Origin: Aliivibrio sp. S3MY1
GTDB taxonomy: Bacteria; Pseudomonadota; Gammaproteobacteria; Enterobacterales; Vibrionaceae
Length of the DNA stretch: 64,000 nucleotides
Direction of reading: 5' to 3'
NCBI RefSeq assembly: GCF_028765575.1
Contig: NZ_JARACO010000001.1
Span: 248,001 to 312,000, forward strand
Positions 44,677 through 53,627 of this stretch are shown here, piece by piece; the first letter of the stretch is position 1, and the number at the start of each line of letters is the position of its first letter. The notes under the pieces were generated by a model. That model was not told the DNA's origin. It ran no database searches and worked only from the letters and a program-made list of their open reading frames with translations. A program made the translations under genes and the position numbers.

Positions 44677-45948
44677 ATGTCTAAGAAAACAAAAACAACC
44701 TTACTGTTTGTTCATTATGGTGATGATTGGATCCGTGGTTCTGAAGTCTGCTTAATCAATCTAATTAAAAGCATTAATCACCAGAAATATAACTGCATTT
44801 TATGGTGTAACCAACAGCGTCTTGTTGATAAAGTACAAAAACAATTAAGTGCGAGTTATGTAACTCCCTTTACTTTATTACTTGGATGGCAAGCCCCTCG
44901 TTTCTCTTTCTTAAATTGGCACGATTTCTACCAACAAGGAAAAGAGATAATTAAGCACCATCAGGTCGACTTGATTCACTGTAATAGCGCAGCGCCATGC
45001 CAGTGGATGAATATGGTCGCTCGTCATACTAAAACGCCATTAGTTACCCACCTTCACACTCAATATCCATTGCGTGATCGCTTAAGTTTAGGCATTCATC
45101 TTAGCCCTAAATTGGTAACCGTCAGCAATGCGATTGGTCAAAGTTTATTACAAGATGGTTATGATAAAAATGGAATAACAATAATCCCTAATGGCATAAA
45201 TACAAACAAGCTAAATACTCAACAACCCACATTATTACGTGACCAATTAAATATTGATAAGAGCGCCTTTGTTCTGGCAACCTCAGGTTCACTAATCCAT
45301 AGGAAAGGTGTTGATTTAATTATTGAAAGCCTAAATAAAATTGATGCTACCATGCTTAACATCCATCTCGTTATTATTGGCGAAGGGGAAGAAAGAGCCC
45401 AACTTGAACATCAAGCAAAACAACTGAATTTAAGCAACAATGTGCATTTTTTAGGAGAACAATGCAATGTTGTCGGCCTATTAAAAAGCAACATTAACGC
45501 CTACATAAGTGGAGCAAGAGATGAAGCCTTTGGTTTAGCATTAATCGAGGCCTCACTAGCTCAATTACCCGTGATTGCCCCTATGGTTGGTGGCATTCCA
45601 GAGGTGATCAGCCACTATGAAACAGGATTACTAACCCAACCAGAAGACAGTGATTCTTTTGCCAAAGCAATTATGGTGTTTATTCATAATCCTCACCTTG
45701 CTGAAGAGATGGGCAGAAAAGGAAAAGAAACCGTTTACCGCTATTTCTCTCTCTCACAATACACCAAACAATTTGAAGCTGTGTATGAGCAGCAACTAAG
45801 CACAACAGCAACTACCCCCTATGCGCGCCCATTAACACAAGCGATTCACCCTGTATTTTCAAATCTAGCTTACATATCTAACCTGTTAATTAATAAGCTT
45901 TTTTCTTCAAATTCTAAAGTTATTCCAAAACAAGGAGGAAAATCATGA
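44677..45948 (+). CDS. sypI: SypI, family 4 glycosyltransferase
   Basis: About 423 aa. The ATG at 44677 follows AAGGAAGG by six bases; the ATG at 44659 lies before that ribosome site and is unlikely. It is a GT-B fold enzyme with GSEVCLINLI at the N-terminus, a PNGINTNKL segment, GSLIHRKGVDLI, and the E-x7-E motif in RDEAFGLALIEASL. It is the first gene of the second syp operon, driven by a consensus sigma-54 promoter, and overlaps sypJ by four bases. Confidence 0.9.
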   Translation: MSKKTKTTLLFVHYGDDWIRGSEVCLINLIKSINHQKYNCILWCNQQRLVDKVQKQLSASYVTPFTLLLGWQAPRFSFLNWHDFYQQGKEIIKHHQVDLIHCNSAAPCQWMNMVARHTKTPLVTHLHTQYPLRDRLSLGIHLSPKLVTVSNAIGQSLLQDGYDKNGITIIPNGINTNKLNTQQPTLLRDQLNIDKSAFVLATSGSLIHRKGVDLIIESLNKIDATMLNIHLVIIGEGEERAQLEHQAKQLNLSNNVHFLGEQCNVVGLLKSNINAYISGARDEAFGLALIEASLAQLPVIAPMVGGIPEVISHYETGLLTQPEDSDSFAKAIMVFIHNPHLAEEMGRKGKETVYRYFSLSQYTKQFEAVYEQQLSTTATTPYARPLTQAIHPVFSNLAYISNLLINKLFSSNSKVIPKQGGKS

Positions 45949-47108
45949 ATAAATCTAATCATATTTTAGTCCTTGACCCAATAACCTATTCGGGAGGTTC
46001 AAAAATTGCCACCCGTGAAATGTTGGATTTGCTTAATCGTAAAAATAACCGCGTAACAATTCTAACCGCTAATCCAAGCTCTTGGTTACTACGAAATGTA
46101 GAAATAATTAAGATGTCCCACCCTAACTGGCTACCCGTTTCAGAATATGGAAAAAGCTATTGGACTAGACAGCTCTATTTTTGTTTTTGGTTATTTTATG
46201 CGCGACTTTTTTACGGAAAAATTGATGTCGCCGTTGGTGCATCTGGCCCAGGGATTGATATGCCTATTTATATAATGAAGTGTTTTTTAGGGTATCAAAT
46301 TACTCAATTGATCCATGGTCCAGTAGGGTTATCTCGCTCCATTGGATTATGCCTCTGTCACGCTGAACACGTTTTCTATCTTCAAAGTACTTACCCCTCT
46401 TTGCTTACCGCACTTAAACAAGTATGGCGAAAAGATGAGTTATCAGTACAAACAGCGAAACAAGAACAACTTTTTGCTACTCACCACTTTGAATCGTTTG
46501 TTAATGGGATAGCTAAAAAAAACCGCCCAAGTGCATGCCAATATCAATCACCAAGTTTATTTTGGGCCGCTTCACTATTGAAATGGAAGGGGTTAGATTT
46601 ACTGTTAGAAACAACCGAAAACATTCCTACGGATGAACGAATTCCAACAAATATCTGTTATTTGACACCTGAAAACAATGTGCTACCTACTACACGAGCA
46701 CCTAGGCTGATAGAAAGCATTACTTGGCATCACCAACCATCTAATTTAGATACATTACGTGCTCAGGCTAATATTTTTGTATCAACTAGCCATCAAGAAC
46801 CTTTTGGGCTCTCTATCTTAGAGGCATTAATGGCAGGAATGTGCGTGATCATCCCCTCAGATGGTGCGTTTTGGGATTTAGTATTAACCCATAATAAAAA
46901 CTGCCTTAAATACCAACCTAATGACATAAGTTCACTGCAACTTCGCATCTCACAGGCAGGTAGCGATCTCAATCTGATCACCCAATTAGGTCAATCTGGT
47001 GCTCATTTGTCTCAAGGTTACCAAGCTGAGAAATGCTACTTATCAATTAAATTTGCAATGGAAAAGCGTCCTTTAGCAGCATTAGCTTTAAATGAGGTGA
47101 AGCAATGA
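45945..47108 (+). CDS. sypJ: SypJ, family 4 glycosyltransferase
   Basis: A 387 aa glycosyltransferase with ITYSGGSKIATREML near the N-terminus, FWAASLLKWKGLDLL in the donor lobe and E-x7-E in HQEPFGLSILEALMAG. ATGA overlaps occur at both ends (with sypI and sypK), a sign of coupled translation. The sugar specificity cannot be read. Confidence 0.9.
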   Translation: MNKSNHILVLDPITYSGGSKIATREMLDLLNRKNNRVTILTANPSSWLLRNVEIIKMSHPNWLPVSEYGKSYWTRQLYFCFWLFYARLFYGKIDVAVGASGPGIDMPIYIMKCFLGYQITQLIHGPVGLSRSIGLCLCHAEHVFYLQSTYPSLLTALKQVWRKDELSVQTAKQEQLFATHHFESFVNGIAKKNRPSACQYQSPSLFWAASLLKWKGLDLLLETTENIPTDERIPTNICYLTPENNVLPTTRAPRLIESITWHHQPSNLDTLRAQANIFVSTSHQEPFGLSILEALMAGMCVIIPSDGAFWDLVLTHNKNCLKYQPNDISSLQLRISQAGSDLNLITQLGQSGAHLSQGYQAEKCYLSIKFAMEKRPLAALALNEVKQ

Positions 47109-48547
47109 AATTATGTCCTTTGTCACCGACATTAAAAAACATGGCTCTTTATGGCAGTAGTATTGTATTAATGAAGGGCGTTTCTCTTTTCATGCTGCCT
47201 TTTATTGCTAACCATATTTCCCAGCATGAACTTGGACGCTTAGAGCTATTATCTACTTTTGCAATGATTTTAAGTGTTGTTCTTGGTTTTTCATTACATG
47301 AAGCCCTATATCGATTTGCAGGTACAGAACAAGATCCACATAAAAAACGAAGAATTACGGGTGAAATTTTCACATTAACCATGATAGTTGGCGCAATATC
47401 ACTCCCTATTATCTGGATATTAAGTCCATTTTTCAGTGAATGGAAACCAGAATATGCCAATACAATTGAATTAGAGTTGTTATTAATGCCATTGGCTTTT
47501 GAGGGCATGATTGCTGTCGTTCTAGCCTCACTTAGAATGCGAGAAAAAGCCAAATTATTCTTCTACCTGACGACTGGTCGTGCCTTATTGCAAGCATTAC
47601 TAACTGTGGTTGTTCTTTATCAAGGTTATGGCATTACGGCCATTCTTCTGGCTGGATTTATGAGTGCAGCCTTGCAAATATTTGCATTGGTTTATCTACA
47701 AACTAAACAAAATAAGAAAGTACGTGGTACCGGTTTTATCTTTAATAAAGAAATCACCTCCCTTTGTATTCCTTATTGTTTACCTCTTATGACCAGTGGC
47801 TTAGTCGCTTTTGGGCTTAATGGATTTGAGCGCTGGGTATTAGCCGAAAACACCTCTCTTTCTGATTTGGCTCTTTATGCCGTCGCTCTTAAATTCGCTT
47901 TAGCCTTAACATTACTAATGCAACCATTCTGCATGTGGTGGATGCCCAAGCGCTTTGATTATTTACAATCACAAGGCAAAGAAATCACAGCTAAAATGAC
48001 TCAAAGTAGTCTCGTTCTATTATGCGGGCTCACTATTCTTATCTGTTACCTCGCTCCTCTACTAATTGAGTGGTTAATGCCAGCAAGTTATCAACAAGCC
48101 AAAACCATCGCTATTGCCTTGATCATCGTTTCTGCAATTAAAGAATTAAATGAATTAATCAACCTTGGTGCATTAGCAGAGAAACAGACTAAAAAATTAT
48201 TATGGATTAACAGTTTTGCCACAGGGCTTGGCATGATTGCTATTCTAGTTCTTACACCTATTTACGGCATGAGTGGCGTTATTAGCTCCCTAATCTTAGC
48301 TCAAACGATACGAGTAATACTCACCTTTATACTCTCTCAAAGCGCTCATCCATTACCTTACTCGTTAGGAAAATTAAGCATACTATTACTCATTACCAGT
48401 GTATCCATTGCGCTAAGTCTTTCTTCATTTTCTGTTGGTATTCAATTAATGATGGCGGCACTCTGCACCACATCTGTCGTCATTTTAGCTTCGCAATTAC
48501 AATTGGTCACTCTACCTAAAAGTGAACAAGGCGAGAAATGCCTATGA
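47105..48547 (+). CDS. sypK: SypK, polysaccharide flippase (Wzx-like)
   Basis: A 480 aa inner-membrane protein with 12 or more hydrophobic helices, of the MOP/Polysacc_synt family. The N-terminus reads YGSSIVLMKGVSLFMLPFIA and is typical of Wzx flippases. It should move lipid-linked syp repeat units to the periplasmic face. It overlaps sypJ by four bases and sypL by ten. Confidence 0.88.
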   Translation: MKLCPLSPTLKNMALYGSSIVLMKGVSLFMLPFIANHISQHELGRLELLSTFAMILSVVLGFSLHEALYRFAGTEQDPHKKRRITGEIFTLTMIVGAISLPIIWILSPFFSEWKPEYANTIELELLLMPLAFEGMIAVVLASLRMREKAKLFFYLTTGRALLQALLTVVVLYQGYGITAILLAGFMSAALQIFALVYLQTKQNKKVRGTGFIFNKEITSLCIPYCLPLMTSGLVAFGLNGFERWVLAENTSLSDLALYAVALKFALALTLLMQPFCMWWMPKRFDYLQSQGKEITAKMTQSSLVLLCGLTILICYLAPLLIEWLMPASYQQAKTIAIALIIVSAIKELNELINLGALAEKQTKKLLWINSFATGLGMIAILVLTPIYGMSGVISSLILAQTIRVILTFILSQSAHPLPYSLGKLSILLLITSVSIALSLSSFSVGIQLMMAALCTTSVVILASQLQLVTLPKSEQGEKCL

Positions 48548-49992
48548 ATATGAATAACGCATCACTTCAATCAAAAACGTTGCAATGGTTTACAGCAATT
48601 GCCTGCTCATTATTTATAGGAGGAATATGGCACTTTTATCCTCATCCTTCTTGGATTATAAGTTTAAGTGTCCTTTCACTTGCTGCACTTTATACCCTTA
48701 ATCGTCCATTTATTATTGTGCTATTTTTTGTGATTTTTTCTTTTTTCCGCATACATGAAGTTTTTCCACAGCTTTATTCTTTAAAAATTCCATTATTCCT
48801 CTCACTCGGATCACTCACAGCTCTTATCTGGCAAGTGGGGATCACTCGTCAAATTAAACTATTTTGGTGTAAAGAGTTCACTTTTCTTACTCTTTTCCTA
48901 GTAATAGTCATTGTTGGTGTCATATTTTCTAGTAACCGCCTTCTTGCCATTGAGTATTTCAAAAACATTTACTGGAAAATAATATTAATGACATTTGCCA
49001 TTGCCATATTAGTAAGAACACCACAACAAATCGCATTCACCTTAAAAGCTATCACCATTGCAGGAGCATTAGTTGGTATCGTTGCTATTCAAAACAAACT
49101 TGGAGGTATTGGGCTAATTGAGGGAACTCGTGTCACTATTGGACGAGAGTTTGGCTCTATGCTTGGTGATCCCAATGACTTAGCCTTAGTACTTATGTTT
49201 CCCATCTCATTTGCTGTTGCTTTATTGGTTACTCACCAATTGCCTTGGCACCATCGTATGATTGGCTTTATCGCTATCCCTATTCTATTTTGGGCCGTCA
49301 TCGCAACGCAAAGTAGAGGTGGATTACTAGGTATGATCGCAGTCTTTGGGATCTACGGATTACAAAGAATCAAATCAAAAGTGCTATTAATGACGATAGC
49401 CGTGATGGCTAGTGGGGCTTTATTTGTGGTTGCAGGGATCTCAGAGAGAGTATCAGGAGGCGCTGCAGAAGCTGGGATTGATGCATCTGCAATGGGACGT
49501 TTATACGCATGGGAAGCCGCTTTTAAAATGGCGGTAAACAATCCTATCACTGGCGTCGGGTTAGATAATTTTTATTCCAATTACTTTTATTACAGCCCTC
49601 ATTGGGATGGCTTAAATCATGCGGTTCATAGTACTTGGTTTGGCGTACTTGCTGAAACAGGCTTTCTTGGACTTAGCGTTTTTATCTCTTTAATCGTCGT
49701 ACTTATTAAAAGTGCCAATCGTACTTTAACATCAGTAAAAGCGGTAAAAGATGAAATAAATCCAGCCATTTACGCCAGTGCTCAAGCTATATTTGCAGGT
49801 TTAATTGGAACTATTGTATCTGGAACCTTTTTAACCCAAGGTTTTAATTGGCCGATTTATATTTTAGCCGCCTTAGTGGTTGCAGTGACTAAAACCTGTG
49901 AGATTGCGCTCAATGAAATAGAGATAGATACGAGAAAAAGCGAAATTCAAAACGATTCTCAAAACGATTCTCAAAATGAGAAAAACCAATAA
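48538..49992 (+). CDS. sypL: SypL, O-antigen ligase/polymerase-like (Wzy_C)
   Basis: A 484 aa polytopic membrane protein with the Wzy_C domain. The conserved central loop includes RGGLLGMIAVFG and PITGVGLDNFYSNYF with HAVHSTWFGVLAETG, as in Wzy polymerases and WaaL ligases. It likely polymerises or attaches syp polysaccharide in the periplasm. The start at 48538 or the next Met at 48544 are both possible; AAGG lies upstream of both. Its last codons overlap the sypM promoter region and contain SypG enhancer sites, so coding and control share DNA here. Confidence 0.88.
   Translation: MPMNMNNASLQSKTLQWFTAIACSLFIGGIWHFYPHPSWIISLSVLSLAALYTLNRPFIIVLFFVIFSFFRIHEVFPQLYSLKIPLFLSLGSLTALIWQVGITRQIKLFWCKEFTFLTLFLVIVIVGVIFSSNRLLAIEYFKNIYWKIILMTFAIAILVRTPQQIAFTLKAITIAGALVGIVAIQNKLGGIGLIEGTRVTIGREFGSMLGDPNDLALVLMFPISFAVALLVTHQLPWHHRMIGFIAIPILFWAVIATQSRGGLLGMIAVFGIYGLQRIKSKVLLMTIAVMASGALFVVAGISERVSGGAAEAGIDASAMGRLYAWEAAFKMAVNNPITGVGLDNFYSNYFYYSPHWDGLNHAVHSTWFGVLAETGFLGLSVFISLIVVLIKSANRTLTSVKAVKDEINPAIYASAQAIFAGLIGTIVSGTFLTQGFNWPIYILAALVVAVTKTCEIALNEIEIDTRKSEIQNDSQNDSQNEKNQ
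49968..49982 (+). promoter_or_regulatory. SypG enhancer site upstream of sypM
   Basis: TTCTCAAAATGAGAA, inside the 3' end of sypL. It fits the TTCTCANNNTGA pattern. A second TTCTCA at 49956 is in the same orientation, 12 bp away, but its downstream half is poor. Confidence 0.75.
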
Positions 49993-50040
49993 GTTAAAAA
50001 TACAAAACTATAATACATTGAAAAACAAATGGAAAATAAT

Positions 50041-50055
50041 TGGCACAATCCATGA
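50041..50055 (+). promoter_or_regulatory. Sigma-54 promoter of sypM (weak -12)
   Basis: TGGCAC (50041-50046) with ATGA (50052-50055) where TTGC is expected. The -24 box is perfect, but the -12 GC reads GA. It lies 52 bp before the sypM start, about 60 bp after the enhancer. Confidence 0.6.
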
Positions 50056-50092
50056 AATACTCTTTATAAAGCGTTATCAAAAAAGGAATGCC

Positions 50093-50851
50093 ATGATGAG
50101 TACATTATCTGTCTATCGCCTAAAGCAATGGCTAAAAAATGGTGAAAGCCCATTAGCAACAACGCTATTTCACATTGCTAAAACCATTCGTCACTTTGAG
50201 CTACCAACACCTCAAATTCTTAATAAACTCTTTTATGGTCTACATAAAATCATTATTACTCAATGGCAAGCTTTCACTCATCTTGTATTTTATGTTCCTG
50301 CATTTAAAGGGCGATTAAATAGCTATGGTAAACGCACACGGCTATACGGCGGCTTACCTTTTTTTAGCGGCCCACTGACGATGAGCATAGGTAATGATTG
50401 TCGCATTTCAGGGCAAACCACCTTTAGCGGTCGCACAAACTCAGCGAACCCCACTCTCTCCGTAGGTGATAATGTCGATATTTGTTGGCAAACCACCATT
50501 GCAGTTGGCAATAAAGTTGTGATTGGCGATAACGTACGTATTGCAGGACAAGGCTTCCTATGTGGTTATCCTGGCCATCCTATTGAACCAACCGACCGCG
50601 CACAAGGTAAGGCAGACTTAGACAGCCAAGTCGGGGACATTATTTTAGAAAAAGACGTCTGGCTAGGCTCTCGAGTGAGCATCATTGGTAATGTGACGGT
50701 TGGTGAAGGCACCATTGTTGCCTCTGGCAGCGTAGTAACTAAAAGTCTTCCTTCGTTTGTGTTGGCTGGAGGAAATCCTGCAAAAGTCATTAAACCTCTA
50801 GAGATAAATACAGCAACCAGCAGCAGAGAGGACATTGATTATGAGGCATGA
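50093..50851 (+). CDS. sypM: SypM, acyltransferase with left-handed beta-helix
   Basis: About 252 aa. The start is set at 50093 because the sypM promoter lies between it and the far upstream Met at 49976, and AAGGAA precedes it. The C-terminal 150 residues form hexapeptide repeats (LSVGDNVDICWQT, VVIGDNVRIAGQ, IIGNVTVGEGTIVASGSVVTK cited in parts), as in the serine and maltose acetyltransferase family. Probably O-acetylates the polysaccharide or a sugar precursor. It ends overlapping sypN by 11 bases. Confidence 0.85.
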   Translation: MMSTLSVYRLKQWLKNGESPLATTLFHIAKTIRHFELPTPQILNKLFYGLHKIIITQWQAFTHLVFYVPAFKGRLNSYGKRTRLYGGLPFFSGPLTMSIGNDCRISGQTTFSGRTNSANPTLSVGDNVDICWQTTIAVGNKVVIGDNVRIAGQGFLCGYPGHPIEPTDRAQGKADLDSQVGDIILEKDVWLGSRVSIIGNVTVGEGTIVASGSVVTKSLPSFVLAGGNPAKVIKPLEINTATSSREDIDYEA

Positions 50852-51986
50852 TCTTATCGTTTTTGGTGAAGATTGGGGCGGTTTACCCTCTAGCACCCAA
50901 CATTTAATTAAACAGCTGTCACTGACTCGTAAAGTGATTTGGGTAAACTCCATTGGATTACGCCAACCTAATTGGTCTTTACATGATATTAAGCGTGTGT
51001 GGACGAAGCTGACACAATCAACCATAAGCGCTGAAGAAAGCACTCACTTCGCGCCTTTTCTAACGGTTAATATCAAAACTATTCCAGCGCCAAAAGGAAT
51101 ATTTGCTCGATGGATAGCCAAACAATTAATCGTTAGCCAATTAAAGCCCCTCATAAAAAAGGCACAGCTGAACCACCCTATTTTATGGACCTCGCTACCG
51201 ACTGTCGCAGATGTTTGCGGCAGCTTAGGGGAATCGAGCATTGTGTATTATTGCGGAGATGATTTTGGCGCTCTGGCTGGTGTTGATCACCAGGTTATTC
51301 TTCAACATGAGCAAAAACTCATACAAAAATCAGACCTGATTCTCGCAGCTAGCCTAACACTATGCCATAAATTTCCTGAAGAAAAAGTACAATTATTACC
51401 TCATGGTGTCGATTTTACTTTATTTAACCAACCCGTTTTTAGAGCAAAGGATTTACCTAACGATGGCAGGCCTATTGCTGGATTTTATGGCAGTTTATCC
51501 AAATGGCTCGACTATGAGTTAATTAATCAAATCACTGAGATCAATCCAGATTGGCACTTTGTTTTTATTGGACAAAATGAATTAACTTATAACCCAATAA
51601 CACTACGTGACAATGTACATCTTATGGGAGCAAAACCTCATAGCCAATTACCACGTTACAGTCAGCATTGGCAAGTAAGTCTATTACCATTTATCGATAA
51701 CGAGCAAATAAGAGCCTGTAACCCTCTTAAACTTTTGGAATATCTAGCAACAGGAACCCCCATTATCAGTACTGATTTTCCGGCGTTACATCCTTATAAA
51801 TCAGCGATTCACACTGTAAATTCACTCGCCGAATTCAACTCAAGCTTAAACTCTATCCAACAAGAATGGCTAAGACATAATAAAGAAACACTTCATAAAC
51901 GAAAGCAGCAACACACGAAACTCATCAAGTCACATACATGGCAAGCAAAAGCCAAGCAACTTGAGGCTTGGTTGGAGGCATTATGA
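50841..51986 (+). CDS. sypN: SypN, glycosyltransferase
   Basis: About 381 aa. The ATG at 50841 with GAGAGGA eight bases upstream is preferred to a TTG at 50835. It has a GT-B-like layout with a donor-binding part reading AGFYGSLSKWLDYEL and CNPLKLLEYLATGTPI, which replaces the classical E-x7-E. The N-terminus contains VFGEDWGGLPSSTQHL. It belongs to the GT4/GT1-like group. It is second gene of the third syp operon. Confidence 0.86.
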   Translation: MRHDLIVFGEDWGGLPSSTQHLIKQLSLTRKVIWVNSIGLRQPNWSLHDIKRVWTKLTQSTISAEESTHFAPFLTVNIKTIPAPKGIFARWIAKQLIVSQLKPLIKKAQLNHPILWTSLPTVADVCGSLGESSIVYYCGDDFGALAGVDHQVILQHEQKLIQKSDLILAASLTLCHKFPEEKVQLLPHGVDFTLFNQPVFRAKDLPNDGRPIAGFYGSLSKWLDYELINQITEINPDWHFVFIGQNELTYNPITLRDNVHLMGAKPHSQLPRYSQHWQVSLLPFIDNEQIRACNPLKLLEYLATGTPIISTDFPALHPYKSAIHTVNSLAEFNSSLNSIQQEWLRHNKETLHKRKQQHTKLIKSHTWQAKAKQLEAWLEAL

Positions 51987-53437
51987 TCACATTAAGCCAA
52001 CGTTTTCTTATTATGTTTGAATCAGCATGGCGTCGTCGCTATCTGATCGCTATTCCTATTTTACTGATGCCTATTATTGGATTGGTAATTGGAAAACTAG
52101 CGCCCCAATATTACCACTCTCATACCAGTATGCTGATCCAAGAAACGGCAAAAATGAATCCATTTCTTGAAGATTTAGCCGTATCAAGCATGCTAAAAGA
52201 GCGATTAAGTTCACTACAAACCCTATTACACAGTCGACATATTTTAGGGTTAGTCGCCAAAGAGAGGGGCTATGTGCATGAATCAATGTCACCCCAATCT
52301 ACCGATAACGCCATCGCTCTTTTATCTAGCAACCTATCAGTCACTATGGCAGGGAAAGATTTAATCCGTATTGATTACCAATCCAATCAACCTGAAGGTA
52401 TGAAAGAAACACTAGAAACCGTGAGTCGCCATTTTACTGAACAATTATTGGCTCCAGAGCGTTCATCACTGAAAGATTCAAGTCAATTCTTATCAGACAA
52501 TATAGATCAACGCCGTAAAGAATTAGATCTTGCGGAAGGCAAACTTGCTGAATTTAAAAACCGTGAAAATACCATTCTTCCTGAAATGCAAATCACCAGT
52601 TTAGATCGCTTAACCAAACTCAAACAGCGCTTATATGAGCGTCAAGCAGAGCTTGCTGGTGCAGAAAAACGCTTAGGGTCTATTGACTTACAATTATCAA
52701 AAACCAATCCAGTTATTGGGAAAATAGAAGAACAAATCATTAGGATTCGTGGAGAGTTAACCTTACTTCAAGCCAAATACACGCCTCAACACAGTAAAGT
52801 TCAAGGAAAACTAAGAAATCTTAACCGATTAGAAGAAGAACGAACTCGCCTACTTTCTCAAACTCAACCAGGGCTGAGCAGTGAACAGCTGTGGGATATC
52901 GCCAGCAGCAACAGTGTTGAAGATCTTGCCAAAGCACCACCCATTTTACTCTCTCAGCTTGAGGAGTTACAAAAGGCCACCAGTAAAGTCGATGCATTAA
53001 GTGAAGAAACGCGCGTTCTCGAAAGCATGATCAAGGAGATAGAAGAACAAGCGTCACTATTTGGAGAGAATGAAAAAGAGTTATATCAACTGCAACGAGA
53101 CTTAATCTTAAAACGTGAACTATACAATGACTTAGTAGAACGATTTGAAATGGCGAAATTAACTCGATCTCTTGGTGTCTTTGAGCAAGAAAAACGAGTA
53201 AAAATAATAGATAGACCCTACAAACCAAACAGCCCATCAAACTTACCTAATATTCTCTTTGTTATTGCAGGGTTCGCAGGAGGGATTGCACTTGGCGTTG
53301 GAATGGCCGTCATTGCAGAACTATGTGACACAACAATACGAAGAAGAGATGAAATACAACAACTGAGTGATGCGCCAGTATTAAGTCGTATATTACCTCA
53401 GGAAGTTAAATGCTTTCAGCTATTTTTATATAAGTAA
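51983..53437 (+). CDS. sypO: SypO, chain-length determinant (Wzz/Wzc N-terminal type)
   Basis: About 484 aa. The ATG at 51983 lies in an ATGA overlap with sypN and has GGAGG five bases before it; the TTG at 51968 is unlikely. There are two TM helices (about 22-42 and 423-446), with a long periplasmic coiled-coil between them, including a GNVR-like segment (YQLQRDLILKRELYNDLVERF cited in parts). It lacks the cytoplasmic kinase domain seen in Wzc, a role that could fall to SypD. It probably controls polymer length. Confidence 0.9.
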   Translation: MITLSQRFLIMFESAWRRRYLIAIPILLMPIIGLVIGKLAPQYYHSHTSMLIQETAKMNPFLEDLAVSSMLKERLSSLQTLLHSRHILGLVAKERGYVHESMSPQSTDNAIALLSSNLSVTMAGKDLIRIDYQSNQPEGMKETLETVSRHFTEQLLAPERSSLKDSSQFLSDNIDQRRKELDLAEGKLAEFKNRENTILPEMQITSLDRLTKLKQRLYERQAELAGAEKRLGSIDLQLSKTNPVIGKIEEQIIRIRGELTLLQAKYTPQHSKVQGKLRNLNRLEEERTRLLSQTQPGLSSEQLWDIASSNSVEDLAKAPPILLSQLEELQKATSKVDALSEETRVLESMIKEIEEQASLFGENEKELYQLQRDLILKRELYNDLVERFEMAKLTRSLGVFEQEKRVKIIDRPYKPNSPSNLPNILFVIAGFAGGIALGVGMAVIAELCDTTIRRRDEIQQLSDAPVLSRILPQEVKCFQLFLYK

Positions 53438-53513
53438 TCCACTCAGATCACCATTATACGTCACGTTTATTTTCAAATTCATTGTTATGTCATCAAAACG
53501 ATTTCTATATTCA

Positions 53514-53528
53514 TTCTCAATTTGAAAA
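53514..53528 (+). promoter_or_regulatory. SypG enhancer site upstream of sypP
   Basis: TTCTCAATTTGAAAA fits the enhancer pattern. It is a single site, 63 bp before the sigma-54 promoter. Confidence 0.78.
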
Positions 53529-53576
53529 TAAACAACAGAAAATAAATAACACATTGAAAATTAACATTAATATTTA

Positions 53577-53591
53577 TGGCATGAACTCTGC
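53577..53591 (+). promoter_or_regulatory. Sigma-54 promoter of sypP
   Basis: TGGCAT (53577-53582), five bases, then CTGC (53588-53591). GG and GC are ten bases apart, as required. It lies 36 bp before the sypP ATG. Confidence 0.82.
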
Positions 53592-53627
53592 AGTTCTATT
53601 AAAACAAATAAGAATAAGGAGCTTACT

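Noticed and set aside
49976..50092. The longer N-terminus of SypM (39 extra residues)
   Set aside because: The predicted sigma-54 promoter and a good ribosome site lie inside it, and the extra residues are basic and unlike the family.
51983..53437. SypO as a truncated Wzc
   Set aside because: The protein ends right after the second TM helix and a PVLSRILP-like segment, as in families where the kinase is a separate gene; sypD supplies that half.
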